A stretch of DNA of 8,050 bases, taken from the NCBI GenBank assembly GCA_026985685.1, contig JALSQA010000367.1:1-8050 (forward strand). The letters run 5' to 3'. The stretch is from Campylobacterales bacterium. Lineage in GTDB: Bacteria; Campylobacterota; Campylobacteria; Campylobacterales; QNZT01. The notes under the pieces are model-generated. The model was not told where the DNA came from and searched no databases. It saw only the letters and a list, made by a program, of their open reading frames with translations. The position numbers were made by a program, and so were the translations under genes. Shown here in pieces: positions 1-5,754 of the stretch; position 1 is the stretch's first letter, and the number at the start of each line of letters is the position of its first letter.

Positions 1-1377
1 CAAAACCAATATGCTTTTGAAGAGTTTTCATTAAAAGATGCAGTTCTTTATGGAAATAAGAGACTTTATGATGCACAAAAAGAGAAAGAAAAGCTTTATA
101 TGGAAGGTGATTTTGAAGACGATGCGGTAAATAATCGTTTGGCGGAATTAGAGATAGTTTGTGCCGAAGAAGATCCTACTTATGAATCTGATGTTCATAT
201 CGAAAAACTTTTAGAGGCACTTGGTTTTGAAGCATCTATGCATGAGCAAAAGATGAGTTCATTAACTGGTGGAGATAAGTTTAAGATTTTACTTGCTCAA
301 GTACTTTTCCCAAAACCTGACATACTTCTTTTGGATGAGCCAACAAATAACCTTGACATGGAAGCTATCGCCTGGCTGGAACAGCAGTTAAAAAGACATG
401 AAGGTACAATGATCGTTATTTCTCATGACAGACACTTTTTAAATAGTGTTGTAACGCATATATTAGATCTTGATTTTAGTAAGATTCGTGAATTTACAGG
501 CAATTATGATGAGTGGTATATCGCTGCAAATTTGATTGCAAAACAAAATGAAGCAGATCGAAGTAAAAAACTCAAAGAAAAAGAACAATTAGAAAACTTT
601 ATCAGACGATTTTCTGCCAATGCTTCAAAAGCAAAACAAGCAACAAGTCGTCAAAAACAGTTAGATAAACTTGATCTTGGTGAAATTCAAATCTCAAGCA
701 GGCGTGATCCTAGTATCATGTTTAAACCTTGTCGGGATATTGGTCAAGAAGTTTTAGAAGTAGAAGGTGTTTCTAAATCTTATGATGAAGTCGTTTTTGA
801 AAATATCTCTTTCAAAGTAGAAAAAGGTGATAAGATTGCACTTATTGGGACAAATGGTGTAGGTAAAACTACTCTTTTAGAGATAATAACTGAAAATTTA
901 AAACCAGATAGTGGTAGTGTCAAATGGGGACAGACAATTTTTACAACGTATTTTCCTCAAAATACAACAGAACTTATCAAAGGGGAAGAAAATCTTTACG
1001 GCTGGATCCAGGGTTTTAGTAAAGATTGGCATATAGATGAGATACGTAAATGTTTAGGTCGTATGTTGTTTTCTGGTGAAGATCAAGAGAAAAAGGTTGA
1101 TGCACTTAGTGGTGGAGAAAAACATCGTTTGATGATGAGTAAAATGATGATGGATTCTGCAAACTTTTTGATCATGGATGAGCCGGACAATCATCTTGAT
1201 CTTGAGGCGATTGTATCACTTGGTGAAGCATTGTATAATTATGATGGAAATGTGATATGCGTATCTCATGATAGAGAGTTGATTGATGCATTTGCAAATA
1301 GAATTATAGAGATTAAACCTGATGGATCAGTGATTGACTTTAAAGGAAATTACGAAGCATATAAAGAACAATTTTAG
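1..1377 (+). CDS. ybiT: ABC-F family ATPase, YbiT-type (5' end cut by window)
   Basis: A soluble ABC-F protein with two nucleotide-binding domains and no membrane segment. Members of this family bind ribosomes and modulate translation. The frame is open from base 1, giving 458 visible residues. From remembered E. coli YbiT (about 530 residues) roughly 70 N-terminal residues, including the first Walker A, lie outside the window, so the ATG at 100 is internal. Visible in order: first-domain signature LTGGD (residues 88-92), Walker B ILLLDEPTNNLD (108-119), H-loop His142, the charged inter-domain linker with FSANASKAKQATSR, second Walker A GTNGVGKTT (283-291), signature LSGGEK (369-374), Walker B with DEPDNHLD (393-400) and H-loop His423. 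Residue order and the FEEF and SANASK segments match YbiT better than Uup or EttA. The second D-loop has Asp where Thr is usual. The gene ends just before a hairpin terminator. The family call is firm; the ribosome role is inferred from the family. Confidence 0.93.
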   Translation, partial: QNQYAFEEFSLKDAVLYGNKRLYDAQKEKEKLYMEGDFEDDAVNNRLAELEIVCAEEDPTYESDVHIEKLLEALGFEASMHEQKMSSLTGGDKFKILLAQVLFPKPDILLLDEPTNNLDMEAIAWLEQQLKRHEGTMIVISHDRHFLNSVVTHILDLDFSKIREFTGNYDEWYIAANLIAKQNEADRSKKLKEKEQLENFIRRFSANASKAKQATSRQKQLDKLDLGEIQISSRRDPSIMFKPCRDIGQEVLEVEGVSKSYDEVVFENISFKVEKGDKIALIGTNGVGKTTLLEIITENLKPDSGSVKWGQTIFTTYFPQNTTELIKGEENLYGWIQGFSKDWHIDEIRKCLGRMLFSGEDQEKKVDALSGGEKHRLMMSKMMMDSANFLIMDEPDNHLDLEAIVSLGEALYNYDGNVICVSHDRELIDAFANRIIEIKPDGSVIDFKGNYEAYKEQF

Positions 1378-1387
1378 GTAGTTTATT

Positions 1388-1416
1388 AAAATGCCTCATA
1401 AATAGTGAGGCATTTT
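1388..1416. terminator. Hairpin terminator, probably bidirectional
   Basis: An 11-bp perfect stem (AAAATGCCTCA, 1388-1398, with TGAGGCATTTT, 1406-1416) encloses a 7-base loop. It lies 10 bases after the ABC-F stop and 2 bases beyond the stop of the convergent thioredoxin-fold gene. A T-run ends the stem in either reading direction, so it probably terminates both transcripts. Confidence 0.85.
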
Positions 1417-1418
1417 GA

Positions 1419-1943
1419 TTATTTTATATATTTTAATATTTTACGATTTGGAGTCATTCCAATAAATTGTTTTCTAAGATCGCCTTTTTTATCGAAAACA
1501 AGCATATATGGTATCTGTCCACCCCATCCTGTATTAGCACGGATAAAAGCTACAAGATCCCAGGCATTATTAAGATTTACTACTGGATAATTTATCCCTT
1601 TATTTTTCATAAAATCTTTTAATTCATCGTCTGTCATTTGCATTTGTACTTGAACACCTATGATCTGAAGTTTATCTTTGTTCTCTTTTTGCATTTCGAT
1701 GAGGTGAGGGATCTCTAAAAGGCAAGGAGGGCACATAGGTCCAAAGAAATCAAGTAAAACCGCTTTGCCTTTATATTTATCAAATAAAAAACCATTTTTA
1801 GATATATTTATATGTACCATTTCACCAGAAGTTGTATTTAGATCGATGCTCTGGACGCTATTTTCTTTAGCAGATGCTGTTGAAAATGCTAACATAGTTA
1901 GTATTAAAGTGCTAAAACCGAATTTGGTTATTTGTGAAAACAT
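1419..1943 (-). CDS. Exported thioredoxin-fold protein (TlpA/ResA-like, CPPC)
   Basis: A 174-residue protein with an N-terminal export signal (Lys7, hydrophobic stretch about 9-21, likely cleavage after the ASA at 23-25), so it acts in the periplasm, free or membrane-tethered. The body is a TlpA/ResA/AhpC-TSA type thioredoxin fold. A VLLDFFGPMCPPC strand carries the redox pair Cys71/Cys74, and a QIPYMLVFDKKG segment contains the expected cis-proline (Pro145). Such proteins reduce or exchange disulfides, for example during cytochrome c maturation or repair of oxidised periplasmic proteins; the partner cannot be told from sequence. The residue before the CPPC is Met rather than the usual Trp. 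The start is supported by AAGGAT (+ strand 1950-1955) six bases upstream. It is divergent from moaC and convergent with the ABC-F gene, so it is apparently monocistronic. Confidence 0.88.
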   Translation of the reverse strand: MFSQITKFGFSTLILTMLAFSTASAKENSVQSIDLNTTSGEMVHINISKNGFLFDKYKGKAVLLDFFGPMCPPCLLEIPHLIEMQKENKDKLQIIGVQVQMQMTDDELKDFMKNKGINYPVVNLNNAWDLVAFIRANTGWGGQIPYMLVFDKKGDLRKQFIGMTPNRKILKYIK

Positions 1944-1988
1944 TATGTTATCCTTAAGTTTGAAATATCTACAGATTTAAAAGTTTAG

Positions 1989-2017
1989 ATTTTAGTATGA
2001 TATCCATTAAATGTGTA
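1989..2017 (-). promoter_or_regulatory. Candidate sigma-70 promoter for the thioredoxin-fold gene
   Basis: Read on the - strand, TACACA (2012-2017) and TAAAAT (1989-1994) are separated by 17 bases. They match the -35 and -10 consensus at four and five of six positions. Transcription would start near 1982, leaving about 40 bases of leader that include the AAGGAT ribosome site. In an AT-rich region such matches are partly expected by chance. Confidence 0.4.
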
Positions 2018-2028
2018 TTAATCGTGTA

Positions 2029-2037
2029 TGGTATAAT
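2029..2037 (+). promoter_or_regulatory. Extended -10 promoter of moaC
   Basis: TGGTATAAT is a perfect extended -10 (TGnTATAAT, with TATAAT at 2032-2037). There is no good -35, which is common for extended -10 promoters. It implies a start of transcription near 2044, upstream of the ATG at 2063, and argues against the longer reading frame that opens at 1997. Confidence 0.7.
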
Positions 2038-2062
2038 GGTAAAAAAAAAGGAAAAAGAGACA

Positions 2063-2533
2063 ATGAAATTAACTCATTTGGATGAAAAAGATAGACCAAA
2101 AATGGTAGATGTAACAGATAAAGAAGCAACAACAAGAGTTGCTGTAGCTAGTGGTGTGATCAAGATGAGTCAAAAAGCTTATGATATGATCGTATCCAAT
2201 CAAACAAAAAAAGGTCCTGTTCTTCAAACGGCAGTTATTGCAGCAATCCAAGGAACAAAACAGACATCAACACTTATACCAATGTGTCATCCTTTAATGT
2301 TGACATCAGTCAAGGTTGATATTGAAGAAATTCCTTCATTACCTGGTTTTAAACTTGAAGTTATGGCAAAACTTACAGGCAAAACAGGTGTAGAGATGGA
2401 AGCATTAACAGGAACAAGTATTGGGTTATTGACTATTTATGATATGGCAAAAGCGATTGATAAATCTATGGTTATATCCAATGTTCAGTTAGAATCAAAA
2501 AGTGGAGGTAAAAGTGGTGAATTTAGAAGGTAA
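2063..2533 (+). CDS. moaC: Cyclic pyranopterin monophosphate synthase MoaC
   Basis: MoaC converts the 3',8-cyclo-GTP made by MoaA into cyclic pyranopterin monophosphate, an early cytoplasmic step of molybdenum cofactor synthesis. The 156-residue length is typical of the family. Motifs present are MVDVTDKE (14-21), the KKG near Lys50, LIPMCHPL (72-79 region), TGVEMEAL (about 108-115) and YDMAKAID (126-133), whose Asp127 and Lys130 correspond to the catalytic Asp/Lys pair known from E. coli MoaC. The C-terminal SKSGGKSG loop is also conserved. The start at 2063 is chosen because AAGGA (2048-2052) precedes it, the -10 box sits at 2032-2037, and the protein then begins like other MoaCs. The frame upstream to 1997 would cross the promoter. 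The last 17 bases overlap the DUF493 gene. Molybdoenzymes such as nitrate or formate oxidoreductases are therefore expected elsewhere in the genome. Confidence 0.97.
   Translation: MKLTHLDEKDRPKMVDVTDKEATTRVAVASGVIKMSQKAYDMIVSNQTKKGPVLQTAVIAAIQGTKQTSTLIPMCHPLMLTSVKVDIEEIPSLPGFKLEVMAKLTGKTGVEMEALTGTSIGLLTIYDMAKAIDKSMVISNVQLESKSGGKSGEFRR
2504..2508 (+). promoter_or_regulatory. Ribosome binding site inside moaC for the DUF493 gene
   Basis: GGAGG lies within the last codons of moaC, 8 bases before the GTG at 2517. It selects that GTG (or the one at 2514, five bases away) over the GTG at 2502, which has its own start codon next to this site and no Shine-Dalgarno of its own. Confidence 0.7.
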
Positions 2534-2777
2534 AAAGTTAGAATTAACTTATCCTGCAAATTGGGATTATAAGGTGATTATCCATAAAGACTGTGATATC
2601 CATGATATAACAAAATGTGTATTTGGACAAAGAGATCATAAAGTAAGGAAATCAAATAAAAGTAAAAGTGATAAATATCATAGTTATAAAGTTAGTACAC
2701 TTGTACATAATGATGATGACAGAAAGGAACTTTTTCATCAGCTCAAAAAACATGATGATGTAAAAATGGTTTTATAG
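2517..2777 (+). CDS. DUF493 (YbeD/HP0495-like) small protein
   Basis: An 86-residue soluble protein of the DUF493 family, a small ferredoxin-like alpha/beta fold. H. pylori HP0495, as I remember it, has the same length. Family features seen are an early YPANWDYKVI segment (Tyr-Pro..Trp-Asp-Tyr), a central HSYKVSTLVHNDDDRKELF segment (compare YSFNVSMEVSNESERNEIF of HP0495 from memory) and a short final strand VKMVL. The function is unknown; E. coli YbeD sits near lipoate genes, but no such context exists here. I start it at GTG 2517 because of the well-spaced GGAGG. It overlaps the end of moaC by 17 bases, so translation is probably coupled. The middle is rich in Lys and Ser (about 41-51). Its TAG stop interlocks with the stop of the convergent next gene. 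Confidence 0.85.
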   Translation: MNLEGKKLELTYPANWDYKVIIHKDCDIHDITKCVFGQRDHKVRKSNKSKSDKYHSYKVSTLVHNDDDRKELFHQLKKHDDVKMVL

Positions 2778-3713
2778 CCCTAATTTTAATCCTATATTTA
2801 CAGTAAGTGCAAATTCAGTTTTAAAATGATTTTCTCTTCTTTGAACAAGGTGAGGAATTGTGTTTATATAAAACCATTTTTTTAGATAATGTATATAACC
2901 TAAACTCATACCTTGCCAATCTTTATAAAAGTGTTTATTTGTTTTATCAGCAGTAGCATAAGTGATTCTATAAGTTAAAATATTATTTTTATTGTAAGTA
3001 TAATATAGTTTAATATCATTTTTTATATGTGTGTTATGATGATTGTCATGATTTGTATATATCTTATTACGTTGTTCTAGTAGAAAAGAAAAATTAATAG
3101 GCTTATAAAAAACAAGTTGTCCAGATTTTGCAAAATAATTGTGATAGAAAAAATAATAAAGTGTGATGTTACTGTTTGAGTGAATATTATAAGCGTATGA
3201 GAAATCTTTTTCTATACTTAATGCCTGATAAAATCCAAATGGTGAATGTATCTTAAATCCTAGCTTTGTATAAAAACGATACTCTTCATCTCTTGAAAAA
3301 TAATATCTTAATCCTACACGTACGTTTTCATCTGTAACAAGATTTTCATTTTCATACTCTGTTTGTTTATTGTGAATATACTCATTTGACTCTTTGCTAA
3401 AAGTTAATTCCAGTTTTTTGCTAATCTTTGGAAGATAAATATGTCCTCTAAGATTTAAAGAAAATTGTATATGATTATTTTGAGATGTCTTGAAAGATGT
3501 GATTAGTTGTAGATTGTTATGCTCAATATTGTTTTTTTCTAAAATTTTACAACTTTTCTCACACTTAACTTTGTCATCAATACTATGGAGAAGTTTGTGA
3601 TATGATTGTGTTAAATATGATCTTATGAAGTCCAGTGAATCATCAGATGTCGCACTAGAAGGGATAATGATCACAATCATGATAAAAAGTAAGTGGTGTT
3701 TTTTTAGTATCAT
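2772..3713 (-). CDS. Unrecognised exported protein, probably outer-membrane beta-barrel
   Basis: A 313-residue protein I cannot assign to a named family. It begins with a signal peptide (Lys4-Lys5, hydrophobic 8-17, likely cleavage between residues 21 and 24). Next come a predicted helical stretch with a Cys51-x3-Cys55 pair and then about 240 residues of alternating polar and aromatic segments (for example GLRYYFS, ITLYYFFYH, LTYRITYAT, FALTVNIGLKLGL). These read like antiparallel membrane strands of a beta-barrel. The last residue is Leu, not the Phe/Trp usual for BAM substrates. No SD is clear (AAAG or AGAA only), but the ATG at 3713 is the only start giving a full signal peptide. GC is strikingly low: only 11 of the 60 bases from 3001 are G or C, and Asn, His, Tyr and Lys are abundant. 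It faces the tRNA operon divergently and the DUF493 gene convergently. That it is exported is fairly sure; the barrel is inference. Confidence 0.7.
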   Translation of the reverse strand: MILKKHHLLFIMIVIIIPSSATSDDSLDFIRSYLTQSYHKLLHSIDDKVKCEKSCKILEKNNIEHNNLQLITSFKTSQNNHIQFSLNLRGHIYLPKISKKLELTFSKESNEYIHNKQTEYENENLVTDENVRVGLRYYFSRDEEYRFYTKLGFKIHSPFGFYQALSIEKDFSYAYNIHSNSNITLYYFFYHNYFAKSGQLVFYKPINFSFLLEQRNKIYTNHDNHHNTHIKNDIKLYYTYNKNNILTYRITYATADKTNKHFYKDWQGMSLGYIHYLKKWFYINTIPHLVQRRENHFKTEFALTVNIGLKLGL

Positions 3714-3741
3714 AATGGCATGAGCTTTATTCTTTTTTTAC

Positions 3742-3770
3742 ATGATACACTTTTTTTTGAAAAAATTCAA
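3742..3770 (-). promoter_or_regulatory. Candidate promoter of the AT-rich exported-protein gene
   Basis: On the - strand, TTGAAT (3765-3770) and TATCAT (3742-3747) have a 17-base spacer. This would start transcription near 3735, about 20 bases before the ATG at 3713. It sits back-to-back with the tRNA promoter. Confidence 0.4.
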
Positions 3771-3777
3771 AAATCCC

Positions 3778-3806
3778 TTTACATTTTAATATTTTTTCGC
3801 TATAAT
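3778..3806 (+). promoter_or_regulatory. Sigma-70 promoter of the tRNA operon
   Basis: TTTACA (3778-3783) and a perfect TATAAT (3801-3806) are separated by exactly 17 bases. Transcription should start near 3813, about a dozen bases before tRNA-Gly. This is the strongest promoter match in the window and presumably drives all four tRNA genes, since no later spacer shows a comparable one. Confidence 0.8.
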
Positions 3807-3825
3807 TTCGTCTCTTTACAAAAAT

Positions 3826-3900
<75 letters not shown>

Positions 3901-3940
3901 TTTTTTAAAAGATTTGTAAAAAATGATGGTGCCCAATTTA

Positions 3941-4028
3941 GCCCGGGTGGTGGAATTGGTAGACACAGGGGACTTAAAATCCCCCGGCTATTGCAGCTGT
4001 GCCGGTTCAAGTCCGGCCCCGGGCACCA
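3941..4028 (+). tRNA. tRNA-Leu (TAA)
   Basis: Acceptor GCCCGGG (3941-3947) pairs with CCCGGGC (4018-4024). The discriminator is A4025 and CCA is encoded (4026-4028). The anticodon stem GGGGA/TCCCC encloses CTTAAAA with anticodon TAA at 3975-3977. A long variable arm (class II) and a GTTCAAGTC T-loop complete it. It decodes UUA, the favoured Leu codon in an AT-rich genome, and UUG. A spacer of 40 bases follows tRNA-Gly. Confidence 0.97.
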
Positions 4029-4063
4029 CCAAAATAATCGTTTAATAAACGAGGCGACGATGA

Positions 4064-4138
4064 GGCGACATAGCCAAGTGGCTAAGGCACGAGCCTGCAA
4101 AGCTCTGATCCCCGGTTCGAATCCGGGTGTCGCCTCCA
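4064..4138 (+). tRNA. tRNA-Cys (GCA)
   Basis: Acceptor GGCGACA (4064-4070) pairs with TGTCGCC (4128-4134). The discriminator is T4135 (U73, the known CysRS identity base) and CCA is encoded. Anticodon GCA lies at 4097-4099 in loop CTGCAAA. The anticodon stem has four good pairs (GAGC/GCTC) with an outer C-T mismatch. It follows tRNA-Leu by 35 bases. Confidence 0.96.
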
Positions 4139-4153
4139 TAACTTTTATATTGT

Positions 4154-4241
4154 CGGGAGATGGCAGAGCGGTTGAATGCACTGGTCTTGAAAACCAGCGA
4201 GGGTCATACCTCCGGGAGTTCGAATCTCCCTCTCCCGGCCA
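4154..4241 (+). tRNA. tRNA-Ser (TGA)
   Basis: Acceptor CGGGAGA (4154-4160) pairs with TCTCCCG (4231-4237). The discriminator is G73 and CCA is encoded (4239-4241). Anticodon TGA lies at 4188-4190 in CTTGAAA between CTGGT and ACCAG. The long variable arm typical of Ser is present. It begins with C1 paired to G72 instead of the commoner G1-C72. It is the last tRNA of the cluster; no classical T-run terminator is evident directly after it. Confidence 0.96.
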
Positions 4242-4285
4242 CAAACTAAGAAAAATGAGATTTTTAAATAAATTTGCTATTGCCA

Positions 4286-4301
4286 AGAGGGAGATTCGAA
4301 C
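4286..4301. repeat. Inverted 16-base copy of the tRNA-Ser T-arm/acceptor segment
   Basis: The 16 bases at 4286-4301 are the exact reverse complement of 4218-4233 within tRNA-Ser (T-loop, 3' side of the T-stem and start of the 3' acceptor strand). The arms are 52 bases apart. The match ends at both sides, so this is a fragment and not a second tRNA: the T-stem partner is missing. Confidence 0.85.
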
Positions 4302-4306
4302 GATAA

Positions 4307-4332
4307 GAGTTCGGTGACGCGAAGCACAACTC
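4307..4332. other. Imperfect hairpin between tRNA-Ser and the porin
   Basis: GAGTT (4307-4311) and GTG (4314-4316) pair with CACAACTC (4325-4332), leaving a two-base CG bulge and a GC-containing 8-base loop. It is clearly GC-richer than its surroundings. It could be the processing or termination structure of the tRNA operon or a small intergenic repeat, but no T-run follows on the + strand. Apart from this, the inverted tRNA fragment and the porin promoter region, the gap 4242-4507 shows no gene. Confidence 0.5.
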
Positions 4333-4466
4333 CATAATATTTCCAAAATAAATTTTTATCCAAGCTTAAATATACAATATGTTTATTTTTCTTATTAAAA
4401 AATATTATTCTGTTTACTATTCATTTAATCTATTTTTATACTTTAAGCTTTTTAGTAATAAATTTT

Positions 4467-4475
4467 TGTTATCAT
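4467..4475 (+). promoter_or_regulatory. Candidate promoter of the porin gene
   Basis: TGTTATCAT fits an extended -10 (TGnTATCAT) and would place transcription start near 4482, about 26 bases before the ATG. A second candidate is TATACT (4437-4442) with TTTACT (4413-4418) at 18 bases. The long AT-rich tract with T-runs upstream is typical of promoters in this phylum. Which one is used cannot be decided by eye. Confidence 0.4.
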
Positions 4476-4507
4476 TCTACTTCATTTCAATTTTAGAGGA
4501 GAAAAGA

Positions 4508-5692
4508 ATGAAAAAAATTACATTAAGTTTAGCAGCTATTGCATTAATCGCAACTGCAGCACAAGCAGACATCAAATCAAAAAGCTTTGGTGGAAATGCT
4601 AGTTTGTTTTATGGAACAAATGATGCAGGTAATGGAGATCTTTTAAACAAAGGTACTTCATATGGTGATTCAGCAGTTCACTTAGGCGGTGCAGCTTCTG
4701 TTGGTGCATGTGATACATGTGTAACTTTAAACTATGGTGTTACTGGTGTTTCTACAATGGGTCTTGAAAATACATTAGTAGCAGGTACATGGGTTGATCA
4801 TAGAGGTCTTGTAAAAGATGCAGTATGGATTGATACATTAAATCTTTCTTTCATGCCATTAAGTGGTGTTTCTAATACTACAATGGTTCTAGGTCGTCAA
4901 GCACTAGACACGCCAATGGTGTTTAGTGAAAAATGGAATATCGCACAAAATACTTATGATGCGGCAGTTGCTGTAAATAATGATATTGTTGATACTACTT
5001 TAGTTGCTGCCTGGGTTGGAAGAAGCAATATTACAGGTGCAGTAAATGCAGCTGGTGGAACTACAGTTGTTGCTGATAACTTTGGTGATGGTTTTACATC
5101 ATTCTTAACTAAATCAGGTGCTTTTGCTTTTGGTGCTGTTACTAAAGCAATTACAGGTGTAACTGCTCAAGGTTGGTATTATATAGCTCCAAGTTTTGCA
5201 AAAGTTGCTTGGTTACAAGCTGATACAGAATATATGGGATTTGGTTTAGGTGCACAATATGTATATACTGATCCAAATGCTGGTAGTACAGGTAATGGTT
5301 ATGCTGTTAAATTAGGTTATAACTATGAAGGTATAGGTTTAAGTGCTGCATATTCAAGCAATGATGATAAATTAGTTACTGCTGCAAATCTTGGTGGTGC
5401 TCAATCTAAACTATATACAGAAGCATGGTGGAACTATGGTAAAGTAAGTGCTCCTGACACTGACTCTTATAATGTTACTGCAACATATAGTGCAAAAGAT
5501 ATAGCTGATTTTGGTATCTACTATACAAATGCTGACCATAATGGTGGTAGCACAGGTGACTTAGAAGAAATTGCTGTTACAGCTGGTAAAGATCTTGGTA
5601 ACCTTAACCTTACATTAGCTTACATCAATGGTAAAGTTGATGGTGGTTCTTCACAAAATGACGTTCAAGTTTACGCAAATTATAAATTCTAA
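4508..5692 (+). CDS. Major outer-membrane porin (OprD-like, Campylobacterota type)
   Basis: A 394-residue outer-membrane channel for small hydrophilic solutes. It has a classic signal peptide (Lys2-Lys3, hydrophobic 4-18, cleavage after the AQA at 18-20), giving a mature protein of about 374 residues. It ends in VQVYANYKF, with the terminal Phe and alternating aromatics required for BAM insertion. The body is Gly/Ala/Thr/Asn-rich amphipathic strands. The segment GRQALDTPMVFSEKWNI (from residue 129) resembles the OprD/Campylobacterota porin family (remembered, not searched). The start at 4508 is set by AGAGGAG (4495-4501), six bases upstream; the frame extends back to 4379 but through non-coding, promoter-like AT-rich DNA. 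A Cys68-Asp-Thr-Cys71 pair is odd for a porin. It is monocistronic with a strong terminator, and the strong ribosome site suggests high expression. Confidence 0.9.
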   Translation: MKKITLSLAAIALIATAAQADIKSKSFGGNASLFYGTNDAGNGDLLNKGTSYGDSAVHLGGAASVGACDTCVTLNYGVTGVSTMGLENTLVAGTWVDHRGLVKDAVWIDTLNLSFMPLSGVSNTTMVLGRQALDTPMVFSEKWNIAQNTYDAAVAVNNDIVDTTLVAAWVGRSNITGAVNAAGGTTVVADNFGDGFTSFLTKSGAFAFGAVTKAITGVTAQGWYYIAPSFAKVAWLQADTEYMGFGLGAQYVYTDPNAGSTGNGYAVKLGYNYEGIGLSAAYSSNDDKLVTAANLGGAQSKLYTEAWWNYGKVSAPDTDSYNVTATYSAKDIADFGIYYTNADHNGGSTGDLEEIAVTAGKDLGNLNLTLAYINGKVDGGSSQNDVQVYANYKF

Positions 5693-5718
5693 TTAGCAAA
5701 AGTTAAACGTTGTTATCC

Positions 5719-5754
5719 AAAAAGGAGTGTCACATTTGTGGCACTCCTTTTTTT
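5719..5754. terminator. Strong rho-independent terminator after the porin
   Basis: A 15-bp stem (5719-5733 with 5738-5752, one G-T wobble) has an ATTT loop and a run of seven Ts ending at 5754. The opposite strand also ends in a T-run (from AAAAA at 5719-5723), so the convergent anion symporter gene, whose stop is at 5753-5755, probably uses it too. Confidence 0.93.

Noticed and set aside
1405..1980. Open frames on + opposite the thioredoxin-fold gene (1405-1590, 1765-1980)
   Set aside because: They mirror a gene with clear motifs and show no protein-like features or ribosome site.
1997..2062. N-terminal extension of MoaC
   Set aside because: It would cross a perfect extended -10 box and lacks a ribosome site; MoaC proteins start at the later ATG.
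2069..2251. Open frame on - opposite moaC
   Set aside because: Shadow of a well-identified gene; Cys/Phe-rich low-quality translation.
3754..3773. AT palindrome (TTTTTGAA and TTCAAAAA) between the divergent promoters
   Set aside because: The 8-base arms consist almost only of A and T in a tract of the same composition, so chance is a sufficient explanation. It could still be an operator.
4154..4301. tRNA-Ser as a genomic-island attachment site
   Set aside because: The repeated piece is inverted, only 68 bases away, and no integrase or mobile gene is present.
4379..4507. N-terminal extension of the porin
   Set aside because: It would put 43 hydrophobic, Phe/Tyr-rich residues before a complete signal peptide, and a good ribosome site precedes the ATG at 4508.
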